From [Erwinia] mediterraneensis (GTDB taxonomy: Bacteria; Pseudomonadota; Gammaproteobacteria; Enterobacterales; Enterobacteriaceae), in assembly GCF_900604315.1 (NCBI RefSeq), contig NZ_LR026978.1, positions 1,839,615 through 1,903,614 of the forward strand: a stretch of DNA of 64,000 nucleotides, read 5' to 3'. Shown here in pieces: positions 1 through 9,400 of this stretch. Numbering within the stretch: position 1 is the first letter of the stretch; every line of letters begins with the position of its first letter. Under the pieces are notes generated by a model. It saw nothing but the letters and a program-made list of their open reading frames with translations. It ran no database searches and had not been told where the DNA came from. A program made the translations under genes and the position numbers.

Positions 1-1625
1 TAATGACCCTGGTGGTGTCGCTCTCAGGTGTCGCTGCACGTATTCTTCCTTTTCAAATCCCGCTTCCCCTGGTACAGATCGCCATCGGGGCCATGCTCGC
101 CTGGCCGACATTTGGCCTGCATGTTGATTTCGATCCGGAGTTGTTCCTGGTGCTGTTTATTCCGCCGCTGCTGTTTGCGGACGGTTGGAAAACCCCTATC
201 AGTGAGTTTCTGCACCACGGACGTGAAATCCTCGGGCTGGCGCTGGTACTGGTGCTGATCACCGTGGTCGGGATTGGATATCTGATCCACTGGCTGGTAC
301 CGGGCATCCCACTGTTGCCGGCCTTTGCACTGGCGGCGGTATTGTCACCCACCGATGCTGTGGCGCTTTCCGGCATCGTCGGGGAAGGGCGCATCCCGAA
401 AAAAATCATGTCGATCCTTCAGGGCGAAGCGCTGATGAACGACGCATCCGGTCTGGTATCGCTGAAGTTTGCCGTGGCGGTGACGCTGGGCACCATGGTC
501 TTTACCTGGGGCGGAGCCAGTGTAGAGTTTCTGAAGGTTGCGCTGGGCGGTCTGGTGGCCGGTGTCGCCCTCTGCTGGCTCTATGGCCGTTCTCTGCGTC
601 TGCTCAGCCGCTGGAGCGGCGACGATCCGGCAACACAAACCGTGCTGATGTTGCTGCTGCCGTTTGCCTCTTACCTGATCGCGGAACACCTTGGCGTATC
701 CGGCATTCTGGCTGCGGTGGCCGCCGGTATGACCATCACCCGTTCAGGTATTCTGCGTCAGGCACCGCTGGCAATGCGTCTGCGCGCCAACAGCGTCTGG
801 CAGATGCTGGAGTTTGTGTTTAACGGCATGGTGTTCCTGATGCTGGGGCTGCAGCTGCCGGGCATTATGGAAACCTCGATTGCCGAAGCCAATGCCGATC
901 CCAATGTTGAACTCTGGATGCTGTTTACCGACGTTGTGCTGATCTATGGCGCGCTGATGGTGGTGCGTTTTGGCTGGTTGCTGATCATGAAGCGCTTCAG
1001 TCTGCGCTTTTTAAAAAAGCGTCCGCTGGAGTTTGCCAACTACTCGCTGCGTGAGCTGCTGATCGCCTCCTTTGCGGGCGTGCGTGGCGCCATTACTCTG
1101 GCGGGTGTGTTGTCGATTCCGCTGTTGCTCGCCAATGGCAATCCTTTCCCGGCACGTTATGAACTGATATTCCTCGCTACCGGCGTTATTCTCTTTTCGC
1201 TGTTTGTGGGGGTGATTCTGCTGCCAATCCTGTTGCACGGCATTGATGGTATCGATAAAACCAGCCATCGTCGTGAGATACAGAGCGCGCGTGCGGCGAT
1301 GGCGGGCGTGGCGATTGAGAGCCTGCACAAAATGGAAGAACGGCTGGGGAAAGACAGCGAAGAAAATCTCGATCCGGAGCTGCTGAAAGAGGTCAGCCTT
1401 CGCGTGATCGGTAATCTGCGTCGGCGCGTGGACGGTAAGAGTGACATGGAACAGGCGCTGATGGCGGAAAATCTGGAGCGTCGTTTCCGTCTGACGGCGC
1501 TACGCGCCGAGCGTGCTGAGGTCTATCATCTGCGTGCGACGCAGCAGATCTCCAACGAGGCCATGCAGAAGTTGCTGCGTGACCTCGACCTGCTCGAAGC
1601 GCTGCTGGTTGAAAAAGATGAGTAA
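1..1625 (+). CDS. yjcE: Na+/H+ antiporter, YjcE type (5' end cut by window edge)
   Basis: This is an inner-membrane monovalent cation/proton antiporter of the CPA1 family, very similar throughout to E. coli YjcE. About twelve hydrophobic segments span the first 410 residues, with the conserved stretches LSPTDAVALSG and GEALMNDASGL that carry the ion-binding acidic residues. The last 130 residues are a charged, helical cytoplasmic tail. The first ATG visible is at position 3, but E. coli YjcE has about nine residues (MEIFFTILI) before the matching MTLVVSLSG. The true start is therefore probably just left of the window and the reading frame enters from base 1. A terminator follows the stop within 10 nt. 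Family assignment is certain; ion preference is not shown by sequence. Confidence 0.95.
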   Translation, partial: MTLVVSLSGVAARILPFQIPLPLVQIAIGAMLAWPTFGLHVDFDPELFLVLFIPPLLFADGWKTPISEFLHHGREILGLALVLVLITVVGIGYLIHWLVPGIPLLPAFALAAVLSPTDAVALSGIVGEGRIPKKIMSILQGEALMNDASGLVSLKFAVAVTLGTMVFTWGGASVEFLKVALGGLVAGVALCWLYGRSLRLLSRWSGDDPATQTVLMLLLPFASYLIAEHLGVSGILAAVAAGMTITRSGILRQAPLAMRLRANSVWQMLEFVFNGMVFLMLGLQLPGIMETSIAEANADPNVELWMLFTDVVLIYGALMVVRFGWLLIMKRFSLRFLKKRPLEFANYSLRELLIASFAGVRGAITLAGVLSIPLLLANGNPFPARYELIFLATGVILFSLFVGVILLPILLHGIDGIDKTSHRREIQSARAAMAGVAIESLHKMEERLGKDSEENLDPELLKEVSLRVIGNLRRRVDGKSDMEQALMAENLERRFRLTALRAERAEVYHLRATQQISNEAMQKLLRDLDLLEALLVEKDE

Positions 1626-1634
1626 CAATGTCTG

Positions 1635-1664
1635 CCGGTGCCAGCAAGGCACCGGTATTTTTTT
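1635..1664 (+). terminator. Rho-independent terminator of yjcE
   Basis: A perfect 8-bp stem (CCGGTGCC / GGCACCGG) with a 5-nt loop is followed by a run of T residues. It begins 10 nt after the yjcE stop codon and runs into the stop of the convergent hydrolase gene. Confidence 0.85.
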
Positions 1665-3111
1665 AGCCCTCAATCACCGGACAGGTGATATCCGCGACCA
1701 CACTGGCAGGCTCGGCCAGATAATCCATCACCGCTTTATCCACACAACTATCGACACCTTCTAAGGCCAGCGTATGACCATCCCCTTCCCGGGTAAGCAG
1801 CGGGCTGCGAAACAGCGCCGCCATGCGGAGCGCATTCAGCCAGGGTGTGGTGGGATCGTGGCGCTGCGCCACAAACAACAGGTGAGGCAGCGCGGCGCTG
1901 ACCTGCGGCTGGCGCATTTTATCCAGTCCATTGGACGGCCATCCCTGACAACTGTCCGTCTCGTCCAGCCCGGGTCGGTAACGCGTAAATTTTCCCGGCG
2001 TCTGCATATAAGAGAACAGCCAGGGCCACTTCTGCGCATCGAACAGCGCCAGATTACTGTCCAGGCAATTTATCGCCACCAGCGCATCCTCCTCTTCCGT
2101 ACCAGGTTGCGGCCGTAAAAGTGTCTCAACGCTATTATCGATGGTGCGTGAGGCTATTTTGGTAATGGCTTCTGCCAGCGCTTTCCATTCTTCAGGCCAC
2201 AGCAATTTTTCATACATCAACGAAATCAGGCTTCCCGCATCGATTATTTCACCGCTGGATGATGTTAAATGCCAGGCATCCACATCGGCTAAAATCTTTT
2301 GCATTTTCGCCGTGGCTTTCTGGGGGTTCGCCGGTAAAGGGCAGGTATTATTGATGGCGCACCAGACAGCAAAACGCTCAAATGTTTGCTGATAGCTGAG
2401 ATTTTGTTTCATACGCTGGCTGAAATAATCTTCGCTGGTATCAACAACCCCGTCCAGCACCAGCGCACGTACATGTTCAGGAAAGCGTTCAGCATACCAG
2501 GCGGCGACTTTTGTACCATACGAATAACTGACGGCGGTCAGTTTTTCCTCCCCAAGGGCGATACGTAATCGATTCAGATCGTTAATCGCTTCATGGGTGC
2601 CCATCCAGGGCAAAATGTTTTCCCCCGTCTGCCGCTGGCAATTCTCCAGAAAGGTGGCCGTGCTGTTTGCTTCGTCGGGCTGACAGTTAATACGGGGTGT
2701 AGAAAGGCCCACGCCGCGCGGATCGTAAGAGATTAAGTCATAATGCTGGCGCAGACGCGCCAGTCGCTCTGTATAGTAGGCGGGATTGATGCCCGGCTGT
2801 CCCGGTCCACCCGCAATAAAAACAATACTCCCTTTTTTCTTTTCTGTTGCTGGCAGGCGCGAAACAAAAATATGCACATTCTCTTTATTATTTTTTGCCG
2901 GGCGAACATTATCGTTATCATAAATTAACGGCACCTTAAGTTGCATACAGGTTAAAGCGCTGTTGACCGGAGTGTCGTTGAAGCGTGACTTGAATTCAGG
3001 CGCGCTGCAGCTATTCCAGTGATAAATTTTGCTCATTCTGTTTGGTATTGCATAAGCCGGAGAAAGCAATAACAGTAAGCCGATAGCAGAGATAAACTCC
3101 CTTTTTTTCAT
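1663..3111 (-). CDS. Secreted alpha/beta hydrolase, TAP-like (peptidase S33 type)
   Basis: The 482-residue product starts with a signal peptide (MKKREFISAIGLLLLLSPAYA) and so acts in the periplasm or outside. An alpha/beta-hydrolase fold follows: oxyanion motif GGPGQPG near residue 101, nucleophile elbow SYSYG with Ser197 (the usual first Gly is Ser), and a C-terminal TAP-like domain with the likely acid in RHDPTTPW and base in GDGHT. Relatives are tripeptidyl- or prolyl-aminopeptidases and esterases such as the Streptomyces SlpD/E group. The substrate cannot be named. The start at 3111 is chosen because an AGGAG box lies 6 nt upstream; an ATG at 3114 would leave only 3 nt. The gene stands alone, convergent with yjcE, as part of the accessory block between yjcE and actP. 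Confidence 0.85.
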   Translation of the reverse strand: MKKREFISAIGLLLLLSPAYAIPNRMSKIYHWNSCSAPEFKSRFNDTPVNSALTCMQLKVPLIYDNDNVRPAKNNKENVHIFVSRLPATEKKKGSIVFIAGGPGQPGINPAYYTERLARLRQHYDLISYDPRGVGLSTPRINCQPDEANSTATFLENCQRQTGENILPWMGTHEAINDLNRLRIALGEEKLTAVSYSYGTKVAAWYAERFPEHVRALVLDGVVDTSEDYFSQRMKQNLSYQQTFERFAVWCAINNTCPLPANPQKATAKMQKILADVDAWHLTSSSGEIIDAGSLISLMYEKLLWPEEWKALAEAITKIASRTIDNSVETLLRPQPGTEEEDALVAINCLDSNLALFDAQKWPWLFSYMQTPGKFTRYRPGLDETDSCQGWPSNGLDKMRQPQVSAALPHLLFVAQRHDPTTPWLNALRMAALFRSPLLTREGDGHTLALEGVDSCVDKAVMDYLAEPASVVADITCPVIEG

Positions 3112-3417
3112 CATTATCTCCTGATACAGAAAAACAGCAGTGCACTTTTCTGCTAACAGGCAGAAAAGCGTCATGTTATTACAGGATGAAAATAGCCATT
3201 CACTTGCGGGCAGGATAGTATTCCGCGTCTGCCAGTGCTGTCAATCTATACAGACTAAACAGAAAAAGAGAATTTCCGTTTATGCGCGAATTATTATCTT
3301 TTAATTAACTTATGCCGGGAAGTAACCATAAATATAACCGTATTATTATTAAATTATCACCGCGCCTTCTGGCGGCGATAATTATTGCTGCCGGGTTGTT
3401 AACATGTTTCCGACGGG
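3112..3417. other. Intergenic region between hydrolase and LysR genes
   Basis: This AT-rich stretch of 306 nt lies between two minus-strand genes. It must hold the hydrolase promoter (right of 3122) and contains the hairpin at 3352-3383 at the 3' end of the LysR gene. No open frame or recognisable binding site was seen in the rest. Confidence 0.5.
3340..3383 (-). terminator. Possible terminator of the LysR gene
   Basis: An inverted repeat pairs AATTATC (3352-3358) with GATAATT (3377-3383), with a GC-rich inner stem (CGCC/GGCG) around a TTCT loop. On the minus strand an AT-rich tail follows, though not a clean run of T. It lies 35-65 nt past the LysR stop. Confidence 0.45.
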
Positions 3418-4320
3418 CTAAAGGCTGAGTGTGGGAACCTCACCCGGATAATATTCGCGACAGCAGGCAATCCACGCCTGAGCGCTGCGTGATAAATAAC
3501 TGCCTGCCCGCCAGATTAAAGCCAGATTCCACATCAGATCCGACTCCAGCGGTAGCCAGAGTAAGGACTGTTTATCCAGCCGCTGGCAGATCGGCTCCGG
3601 CAGGATCGCCAGCCCCATTCCGGACTGCACCATCGCCGCGAGAAAGTCCCACTGGCCGCTGCGTACCGCAATCGCCGGTGTCAGGTTAAACTGCTGAAAT
3701 GCCTTGATCAGCTGGCGATTCAGGGAAAACTCTTCATTGAAAATCAGCAGGGGATGGGTTGCCAGCTCCATCAGCGTCATGCTGCTCCGGTTCAGCCAGG
3801 GCGCGCTGCGCGGCAGCAGTACGCAGAGAGGATGTTGCATCAGCGGCAGGGTATTCAACGGCAGGTCGGGATCGACCGGCAGTGCCGTTAAGGCGATATC
3901 CAGACTGCCATCCAGCACCGCCTGTTGCACCGTCAGACCGCCAGATTCAACAATTTTCAGGGCGACGCCGGGATAGCGTTGACGAAAAGCGGAGATGGTG
4001 CCCGCAATCTGCATGCCCACCATCGGTGGGATCCCCAGCCGTAATTCGCCGGTTTTCAGCTGATTAATATCGCCCAGCTCCGCTTCGAGCTGATGGAACT
4101 CCTGGAGAATAATAAGGCCGCGCTGGTAGAGTGCCGCGCCGCTGTCGGTGAGATGCAGCTTGCGACCATCACGCAGCAGCAGGGTGCAGCCCAGCTCCTC
4201 TTCCAGCTGGCGCAGCATCTTACTGATGGTAGGTTGCGTAACGTAGAGCTTTTCTGCGGCGCGGGTAAAACTCTGCTGGCGCACCACTTCGGTAAAATAA
4301 CGCAAAGCACGAACGTCCAT
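3418..4320 (-). CDS. LysR-family regulator, CidR-like, divergent from cidAB-type genes
   Basis: This is a 300-residue LysR transcription factor. The winged helix-turn-helix occupies residues 1-60 (FTRAAEKLYVTQPTISKMLRQLEEELG), followed by a linker helix and the periplasmic-binding-protein-like effector domain from about residue 90. It is transcribed away from the cidA/cidB-like pair, with 103 nt between the start codons. That is the arrangement of CidR with cidAB, for example ywbI-ywbHG in Bacillus. By family behaviour it should bind the shared intergenic region, respond to a small carboxylate, and control both itself and the pair. No operator was read with confidence. The assignment to CidR rests on context as much as on sequence. 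Confidence 0.85.
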   Translation of the reverse strand: MDVRALRYFTEVVRQQSFTRAAEKLYVTQPTISKMLRQLEEELGCTLLLRDGRKLHLTDSGAALYQRGLIILQEFHQLEAELGDINQLKTGELRLGIPPMVGMQIAGTISAFRQRYPGVALKIVESGGLTVQQAVLDGSLDIALTALPVDPDLPLNTLPLMQHPLCVLLPRSAPWLNRSSMTLMELATHPLLIFNEEFSLNRQLIKAFQQFNLTPAIAVRSGQWDFLAAMVQSGMGLAILPEPICQRLDKQSLLWLPLESDLMWNLALIWRAGSYLSRSAQAWIACCREYYPGEVPTLSL

Positions 4321-4423
4321 AAACTATTCCTGAATGGCATGAATCAGATAATTTTAATTCATTTCTTTCACCTTCTGCCTGCGTTTTATACTTCTGCTCT
4401 GTATTAAGAAGGAGAAAAAGAAA

Positions 4424-4849
4424 ATGGCGTTAACGCTCAGCGTACGGCGCACAGACAAGTCGCACCTGCTTTGGTTGCCGCTACAGCTGCTGTTTTACGT
4501 GGGGCTGTTTCTGGTTTCAGATCAGCTGGTGAGCAAACTACATTTACCGCTGCCTGCCAATATCGTGGGTCTGGTACTGCTGCTGCTGTTAATCATGACG
4601 CGTATCGTCCCGGTGAAATGGGTACGTAGCGGCGCAAACTGGCTGCTGGGAGAAATGCTGCTGTTTTTTATCCCGGCGGTGGTGGCGGTGGTGAACTATG
4701 GCGACCTGCTGCGTCTGGAAGGCTGGCGTATCGGCCTGGTGATCGCCATCAGTACGTTACTGGTACTGGCTTCTACCGCGCTGGTGGTGGATCGGGTGTA
4801 TCAGTTCGAAGTCGCGCGTGCGGCGCGTAAGCAGGCGCGGGATGAATGA
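4424..4849 (+). CDS. CidA/LrgA family membrane protein
   Basis: This 141-residue inner-membrane protein has four hydrophobic helices after a short basic N-terminus and a basic C-terminal tail (RAARKQARDE). It belongs to the CidA/LrgA holin-like family (E. coli YohJ). Members have been linked to murein hydrolase activity, cell lysis and, in plastid and bacterial relatives, glycolate/pyruvate export. The start is supported by AAGGAG nine nucleotides upstream. Its stop codon lies inside the start of the next gene (8-nt overlap), so the two are translationally coupled. The divergent LysR gene is the probable regulator. Confidence 0.85.
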   Translation: MALTLSVRRTDKSHLLWLPLQLLFYVGLFLVSDQLVSKLHLPLPANIVGLVLLLLLIMTRIVPVKWVRSGANWLLGEMLLFFIPAVVAVVNYGDLLRLEGWRIGLVIAISTLLVLASTALVVDRVYQFEVARAARKQARDE

Positions 4850-5540
4850 TTTCGCGATCAGCCTGATCTGTTTTGCCATTACGCTGCTGATCTACTATCT
4901 CAACAAACAGCTCTACCGGCGCTGGCGTAAGCTGCTGCTGATGCCGCTGCTACTGACGCCGCTGGTGCTGGTGGCGTTGTTGTTGCTTACCCATGTCACC
5001 TGGCAGGATTACATTGCCGAAAGCCACTGGCTGCTCTGGTTACTCGGCCCCGCGACTCTGGCCTTTGCCGTGCCGGTATATGAAAACATGGTGATTATCC
5101 GCCGTCACTGGCTCTCCCTGAGTGCCGGCGTAGTGACCGCGACGCTGGTGGCGGTCTGCAGCTCTGTCTGGCTGGCGCGCCTGCTGGCGCTGCCGGAGGC
5201 GATCCAGCGTAGTCTGGCATTACGCTCCATTACGACGCCTTTTGCGCTGGCCGCGGCAAAACAGATAGACGGGCAGCCCGACCTGGTGGCGTTGTTTGTG
5301 GTGGTGACCGGCGTATTCGGGATGGCGGTCGGGGATCTGCTGTTTCTGCGCCTCGCGATTAAGCAGGGAGTCGCGAAAGGCGCAGGGCTGGGAGCCGCCT
5401 CACACGGCGCGGGCACGGCACGCGCTTATCAGCTGGGCGCGCAGGAAGGGGTGGTAGCCAGTCTGGTCATGATGCTCTCGGGGGTAGTTACGGTGATACT
5501 GGCTCCGGTAATGGGACATCTGCTGTGGGCGGTCGCCTGA
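4842..5540 (+). CDS. CidB/LrgB family membrane protein
   Basis: This 232-residue polytopic inner-membrane protein of the CidB/LrgB family is close to E. coli YohK. Conserved features include the ALRSITTPFALAAAK stretch around residue 125 and the GLGAASHGAGTARA stretch near 185, typical of the family. The ATG at 4842 overlaps the end of the CidA-like gene; a GTG at 4818 in the same frame would add eight residues that are not part of the family pattern. It most likely works with its neighbour as a two-component membrane complex. Whether the role is lysis control or metabolite export cannot be decided from sequence. Confidence 0.88.
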   Translation: MNDFAISLICFAITLLIYYLNKQLYRRWRKLLLMPLLLTPLVLVALLLLTHVTWQDYIAESHWLLWLLGPATLAFAVPVYENMVIIRRHWLSLSAGVVTATLVAVCSSVWLARLLALPEAIQRSLALRSITTPFALAAAKQIDGQPDLVALFVVVTGVFGMAVGDLLFLRLAIKQGVAKGAGLGAASHGAGTARAYQLGAQEGVVASLVMMLSGVVTVILAPVMGHLLWAVA

Positions 5541-5670
5541 CCGTGCTATGCAGGCGCCAGAGCGGTGAATATTATCTCTTTTTACGTAAAGCTTGTCGAA
5601 TCAGGTTGTTTCGCTGCCGCAGGCTGTTTACCCTTTGCGCCGCAATGATTGTTTTTGATGGAGCGGAATT

Positions 5671-6216
5671 ATGTTTAAGCAAGCTGTAATGGGAAGTGCA
5701 TTAGGAATGCTACTGCTGAGCGGCGCGGCGCAGGCGATTGAGGGCAGTGTTGACGTGGGTGAGCATAGCACCAACCTCAACCTTGGCCTCGGTACCACGT
5801 CGCCGGGTCTGTTTTTGAAAGGTAACTGGCTGCGCAGCGATCATGATGGCAGCACTTATGGCCTTGGACTGGGTTATAACATTGATGTTGGTTCGCTGCG
5901 CATTGCGCCTGCGGCGAAAGCGATGTTTACCCATCCGGAAGCAGGGAAAGACGGTTTTGCCGTCGCAGTGGGTGGCGGTGCGCAGTACAACTTTAACACC
6001 ATGTGGAGCCTGTACGGTGAGTATTACTATGCACCAGAATCTTTCTCCGATCACCTCGACAGCTATCAGGAAGCCGCAGGCGGGGTCAGCTTTACGCCGA
6101 TCTCACTGCTGAACCTGCGTGTGGGTTACCAGTATATTGAACTGGAAAACAAAGGTGACCGTAAAGATAACGTGCTGGTGGACGGCCCGTACGTGGGCGC
6201 ATCGCTGCGCTTCTGA
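5671..6216 (+). CDS. yfaZ: YfaZ-family outer membrane protein
   Basis: The 181-residue product has a signal peptide ending at AAQA (residue about 22) and a mature part of alternating beta strands ending in the C-terminal phenylalanine (GASLRF) recognised for outer-membrane beta-barrel assembly. The GNWLRSDHDGSTYGLGLGYN block matches YfaZ of E. coli, which has a nearly identical length. The function of the family is unknown; it is predicted to form a small barrel. A GGAG box precedes the start (GATGGAGCGGAATTATG). It is followed by its own terminator and looks monocistronic. Confidence 0.9.
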   Translation: MFKQAVMGSALGMLLLSGAAQAIEGSVDVGEHSTNLNLGLGTTSPGLFLKGNWLRSDHDGSTYGLGLGYNIDVGSLRIAPAAKAMFTHPEAGKDGFAVAVGGGAQYNFNTMWSLYGEYYYAPESFSDHLDSYQEAAGGVSFTPISLLNLRVGYQYIELENKGDRKDNVLVDGPYVGASLRF

Positions 6217-6236
6217 TCGGCTACCCGTGCAAACAG

Positions 6237-6259
6237 GGCGACGCGAGTCGCCTTTTTTA
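6237..6259 (+). terminator. Rho-independent terminator of yfaZ
   Basis: A 6-bp stem GGCGAC/GTCGCC with a GCGA tetraloop is followed directly by six T residues, 20 nt after the yfaZ stop. Confidence 0.85.
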
Positions 6260-6447
6260 TGCGCTTTCCGGCCTCGCAGCCGAAAGCCAGCCCTTCTTTT
6301 CCTTCCTTTGTCGTCTGAGCCGCGCCTTTCTGCGTGAGGCTAAGTTTTTCGTTATCTGGAAGTTTTTAACTGGCGGTTTTGTTGTAATCGTGGCGTGACG
6401 TAAAAGTATCAATTCCGCATCTCTGGGCACATAAAAGGGAATTTATT

Positions 6448-9400
6448 ATGCCAATTGACGCAGCGCTCTACCGCGCAAGGACCGGACATTTTCATCACTA
6501 CAGCAGAGTGAACACCGGAGGATTCCGGCCAGATAATGCGCGCGGTGCTTCTGGCGCACATCCTGATCTCTGTTATGCAGAAAGGGTCAGGGAGATTGTT
6601 AACCGCCAGGAAAAAACGCCTTACGCGGCGACAGCTCCCCGGCTGAAGCTCAATACCCTGCTGAAGCTGGTAACCGGGTGCCTGTTGGTATCTGATCTGC
6701 TACAAAACGGGGCGGCGGCAGATGGCCAGGTACGATCGACCCTGACGACCGTTCCCGGCTGGCCGGATGGGCTAATCCCCCGGGCTGATGAGCTGCGGCG
6801 TAGTGAAGTCAGGCTCGTTACGCCCTTAGCTGCCAGCGCCACGCTCAGCGCACAGGGCAACAGCACTTCTGAAGTCGATATCAACGAGGCGCTGTTTCAT
6901 GAATTCAAACGGCAGCACCTTCTGGCGCGTCATCAGAAATATGAGCCGGACGACAAGGCGACGTTGATCGCTGCCATGGCGCGCTACGCAGAAACCGCCG
7001 CTATGCAGAATGAAGTGCTTGGCCCCTGGCTTGTGGCAACGCTGCTTGGTCATTCTCCTGACATCGCGCTGACGCGTCTGCTGGCCAGCAACGTGACAGC
7101 GGAGCAGACCCTCACGGTGGCGGATATGCAGCGCCTGCTACAGCCTGCAGCGTTCAGGCCGTTGCTGCCGACGTCGCTCTTTCCCTGCTGGCGTGAGGCG
7201 CTCAACCAGATACTGCCCTGGCTCAATCATCCCGAGGTACAGACGCTGCCACTCTGCAGCACGGAATACGCCGCGTTATACACCGGTGCGCGCTACCTGG
7301 CGGCAGCCGGAACAGAGCTAACCACGCTCACCAGAGCGGAGGTGGCTCAACTGGGAGAAATACTGTGGGAGCTGGCAACCGCGGCGGGAGGCGTTGAGGC
7401 GGCACTGCTGCCTTTTTTCGCGCTGCCCGCGCTGTTCTGCCTGGCGCAGCGCCAGCCGGAACGCGTGCAACATCCTGAGATACCCGCCGCGTTGACAGAG
7501 GAAGCGCTGACGGTCTGTCTGCAGGCGCGTCAACAGGCCTGGGAGACGCTTGAGCGATTACGGGCCAGCATGCAGCGCTACATCGACGCAAGGCAAAGCT
7601 GGCAATCGCGCGGCGAGCTGGCGGAAACCTTTATTCATGCCTGTCACCAGATGCCATCCGGCAACAGTGCCTTGACTGCTGCGCCGCCAGACGCGACGGA
7701 CAAGGAGAGGATAAAACAACGCTATCTGAACGGCTGGGAAAAGCCCTGCGCAACAGCGCCTGACATTACGTCTGAATATGAGAAACAAACGCATGCGGTA
7801 GCGGCCCACTTTGCCGAACTGGACAAACTTCTGATCCAGGGCGCGATGGAAAACCTGGAGCAGGAAGAACACGCTTTTATTCATGCACACGAGGCCATCC
7901 TTTATCCCGTAAAGGCGGTTCTGGCAGCCAGCTATAATTTTCGCAAGATGTTACCCACTGATCGCTGGTATCAGCGCAACCTCGATCTGCTTTTGGTTTC
8001 CCGCAACCACGAAGAAAGGATCTATTTACTGGCTCCGCAGGCGCAGGGCGGATATCAGCTGATACGGGTCGACCGGGAAAAGGAAAAGTACCTGCGTTAT
8101 CGCATCTTTGAGATGGACGAGAAATATGAAAAAGAGTTCATCACTAACCCGGCGCGTTTAACCCTTGAGATTAAAACGCAAACTATTCCCGCTGCAACGC
8201 AGCGCAGTCAGCAGCAGCTCATTCAATACATAGACTACTTACAGGCGCAGCACCGCGATCATCTGTATCACGCGCTTTATCATCAGGGTTACGATCCCTC
8301 GACGCTGGAAAAAATATGGCGCGTGGTGAAAGCCTTTATTCCTTTTTACGAATGCATTGAGGGGACGGTTAAAAACAACGTTGCTCAGGCGGTGCCTGCC
8401 TGTCTGCTCGATCTTATCGCCTTTATTCCGGTAGCCGGACAGGCCACGTTGCTGGCCGGTAAGTTTGGAACGCGGCTGGCAACCGGACTGCAGGCGGGCA
8501 GCGGCCTGCTGCTACGGCAAGGATTGTCCCGTCCGGCCTTGCGCGCAGCGGCGGTCCGGGTGATCGCTGCCAGCCGTCTGCCCACGGTGGCTGAAATGCA
8601 ATCCCTGGGGAAGAGTGTATTGCGCGCAGCCGATCCTGGCATTGAAACGGTAATTTCCCTGGGCATGACAATGAGACGTTCCCTGAGTAGCCTGATAAGC
8701 GTACTGAAACAGATAAATGACCTCCCTGCGGACAGTAAACTGGCAAAAACGTTACAGGCGGCCTTAAACCGGTTGTCCGGGGCGCCGGCACCCCTCCTCA
8801 CGGGCCGGCTGGCAGACAACCAGGCACCGGTAGCAGTGAAACCGGTCGCCACCTTTCACGGAAGAGAAATTTATGTGCTGGAGGAAGCAGAGAGCGGCAA
8901 TCTGGCCAGACGCCGCTACTGGCGTGATCGGCAGGGTGACCTGCAGCCCCTGAATAAGATAGAGCTGCTTCTGACCGAGGGGTTGAGCGGACGAGGCGCC
9001 CCGGTAGCGGCAAGCCGCTGGTTGCTGCAGTTGCAGGATAATCAAATTCAGGCTCTGATTATGCTGCTGCGCGATAATCCCCAGGCGATCGCTTTAACGG
9101 GCGGGCTGAATAAAATTGCCCGTATGAATCACGTGCCGGCGGAGCGCTTAATGCTGTTTATCAACGAACAGGGAGAGTTAACGCCGCTGGGATTACGAAA
9201 AGTCACTGAAGTTGGCAATATTACGCCAGGTGTCATCACACAGGTGCTTTCGCTGTCCAGGAAAAAATTCCCGGCGGGGGAAATCGCCGCGATTGCCGAG
9301 CAATATGGCATCAGTCGGGCCAGGCTGGAAAAATATATCAGCCAGCGAGGGGAGTTAACACCACTGGGGGAGGAGCTGCTGCGCGACCATGAATTTCATA

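Noticed and set aside
6370..6447. Hrp box ahead of the SET-domain gene
   Set aside because: I looked for a GGAACC-N15/16-CCAC type element, which would tie it to a Hrp T3SS. None is present, so the link to a secretion system stays inferential.
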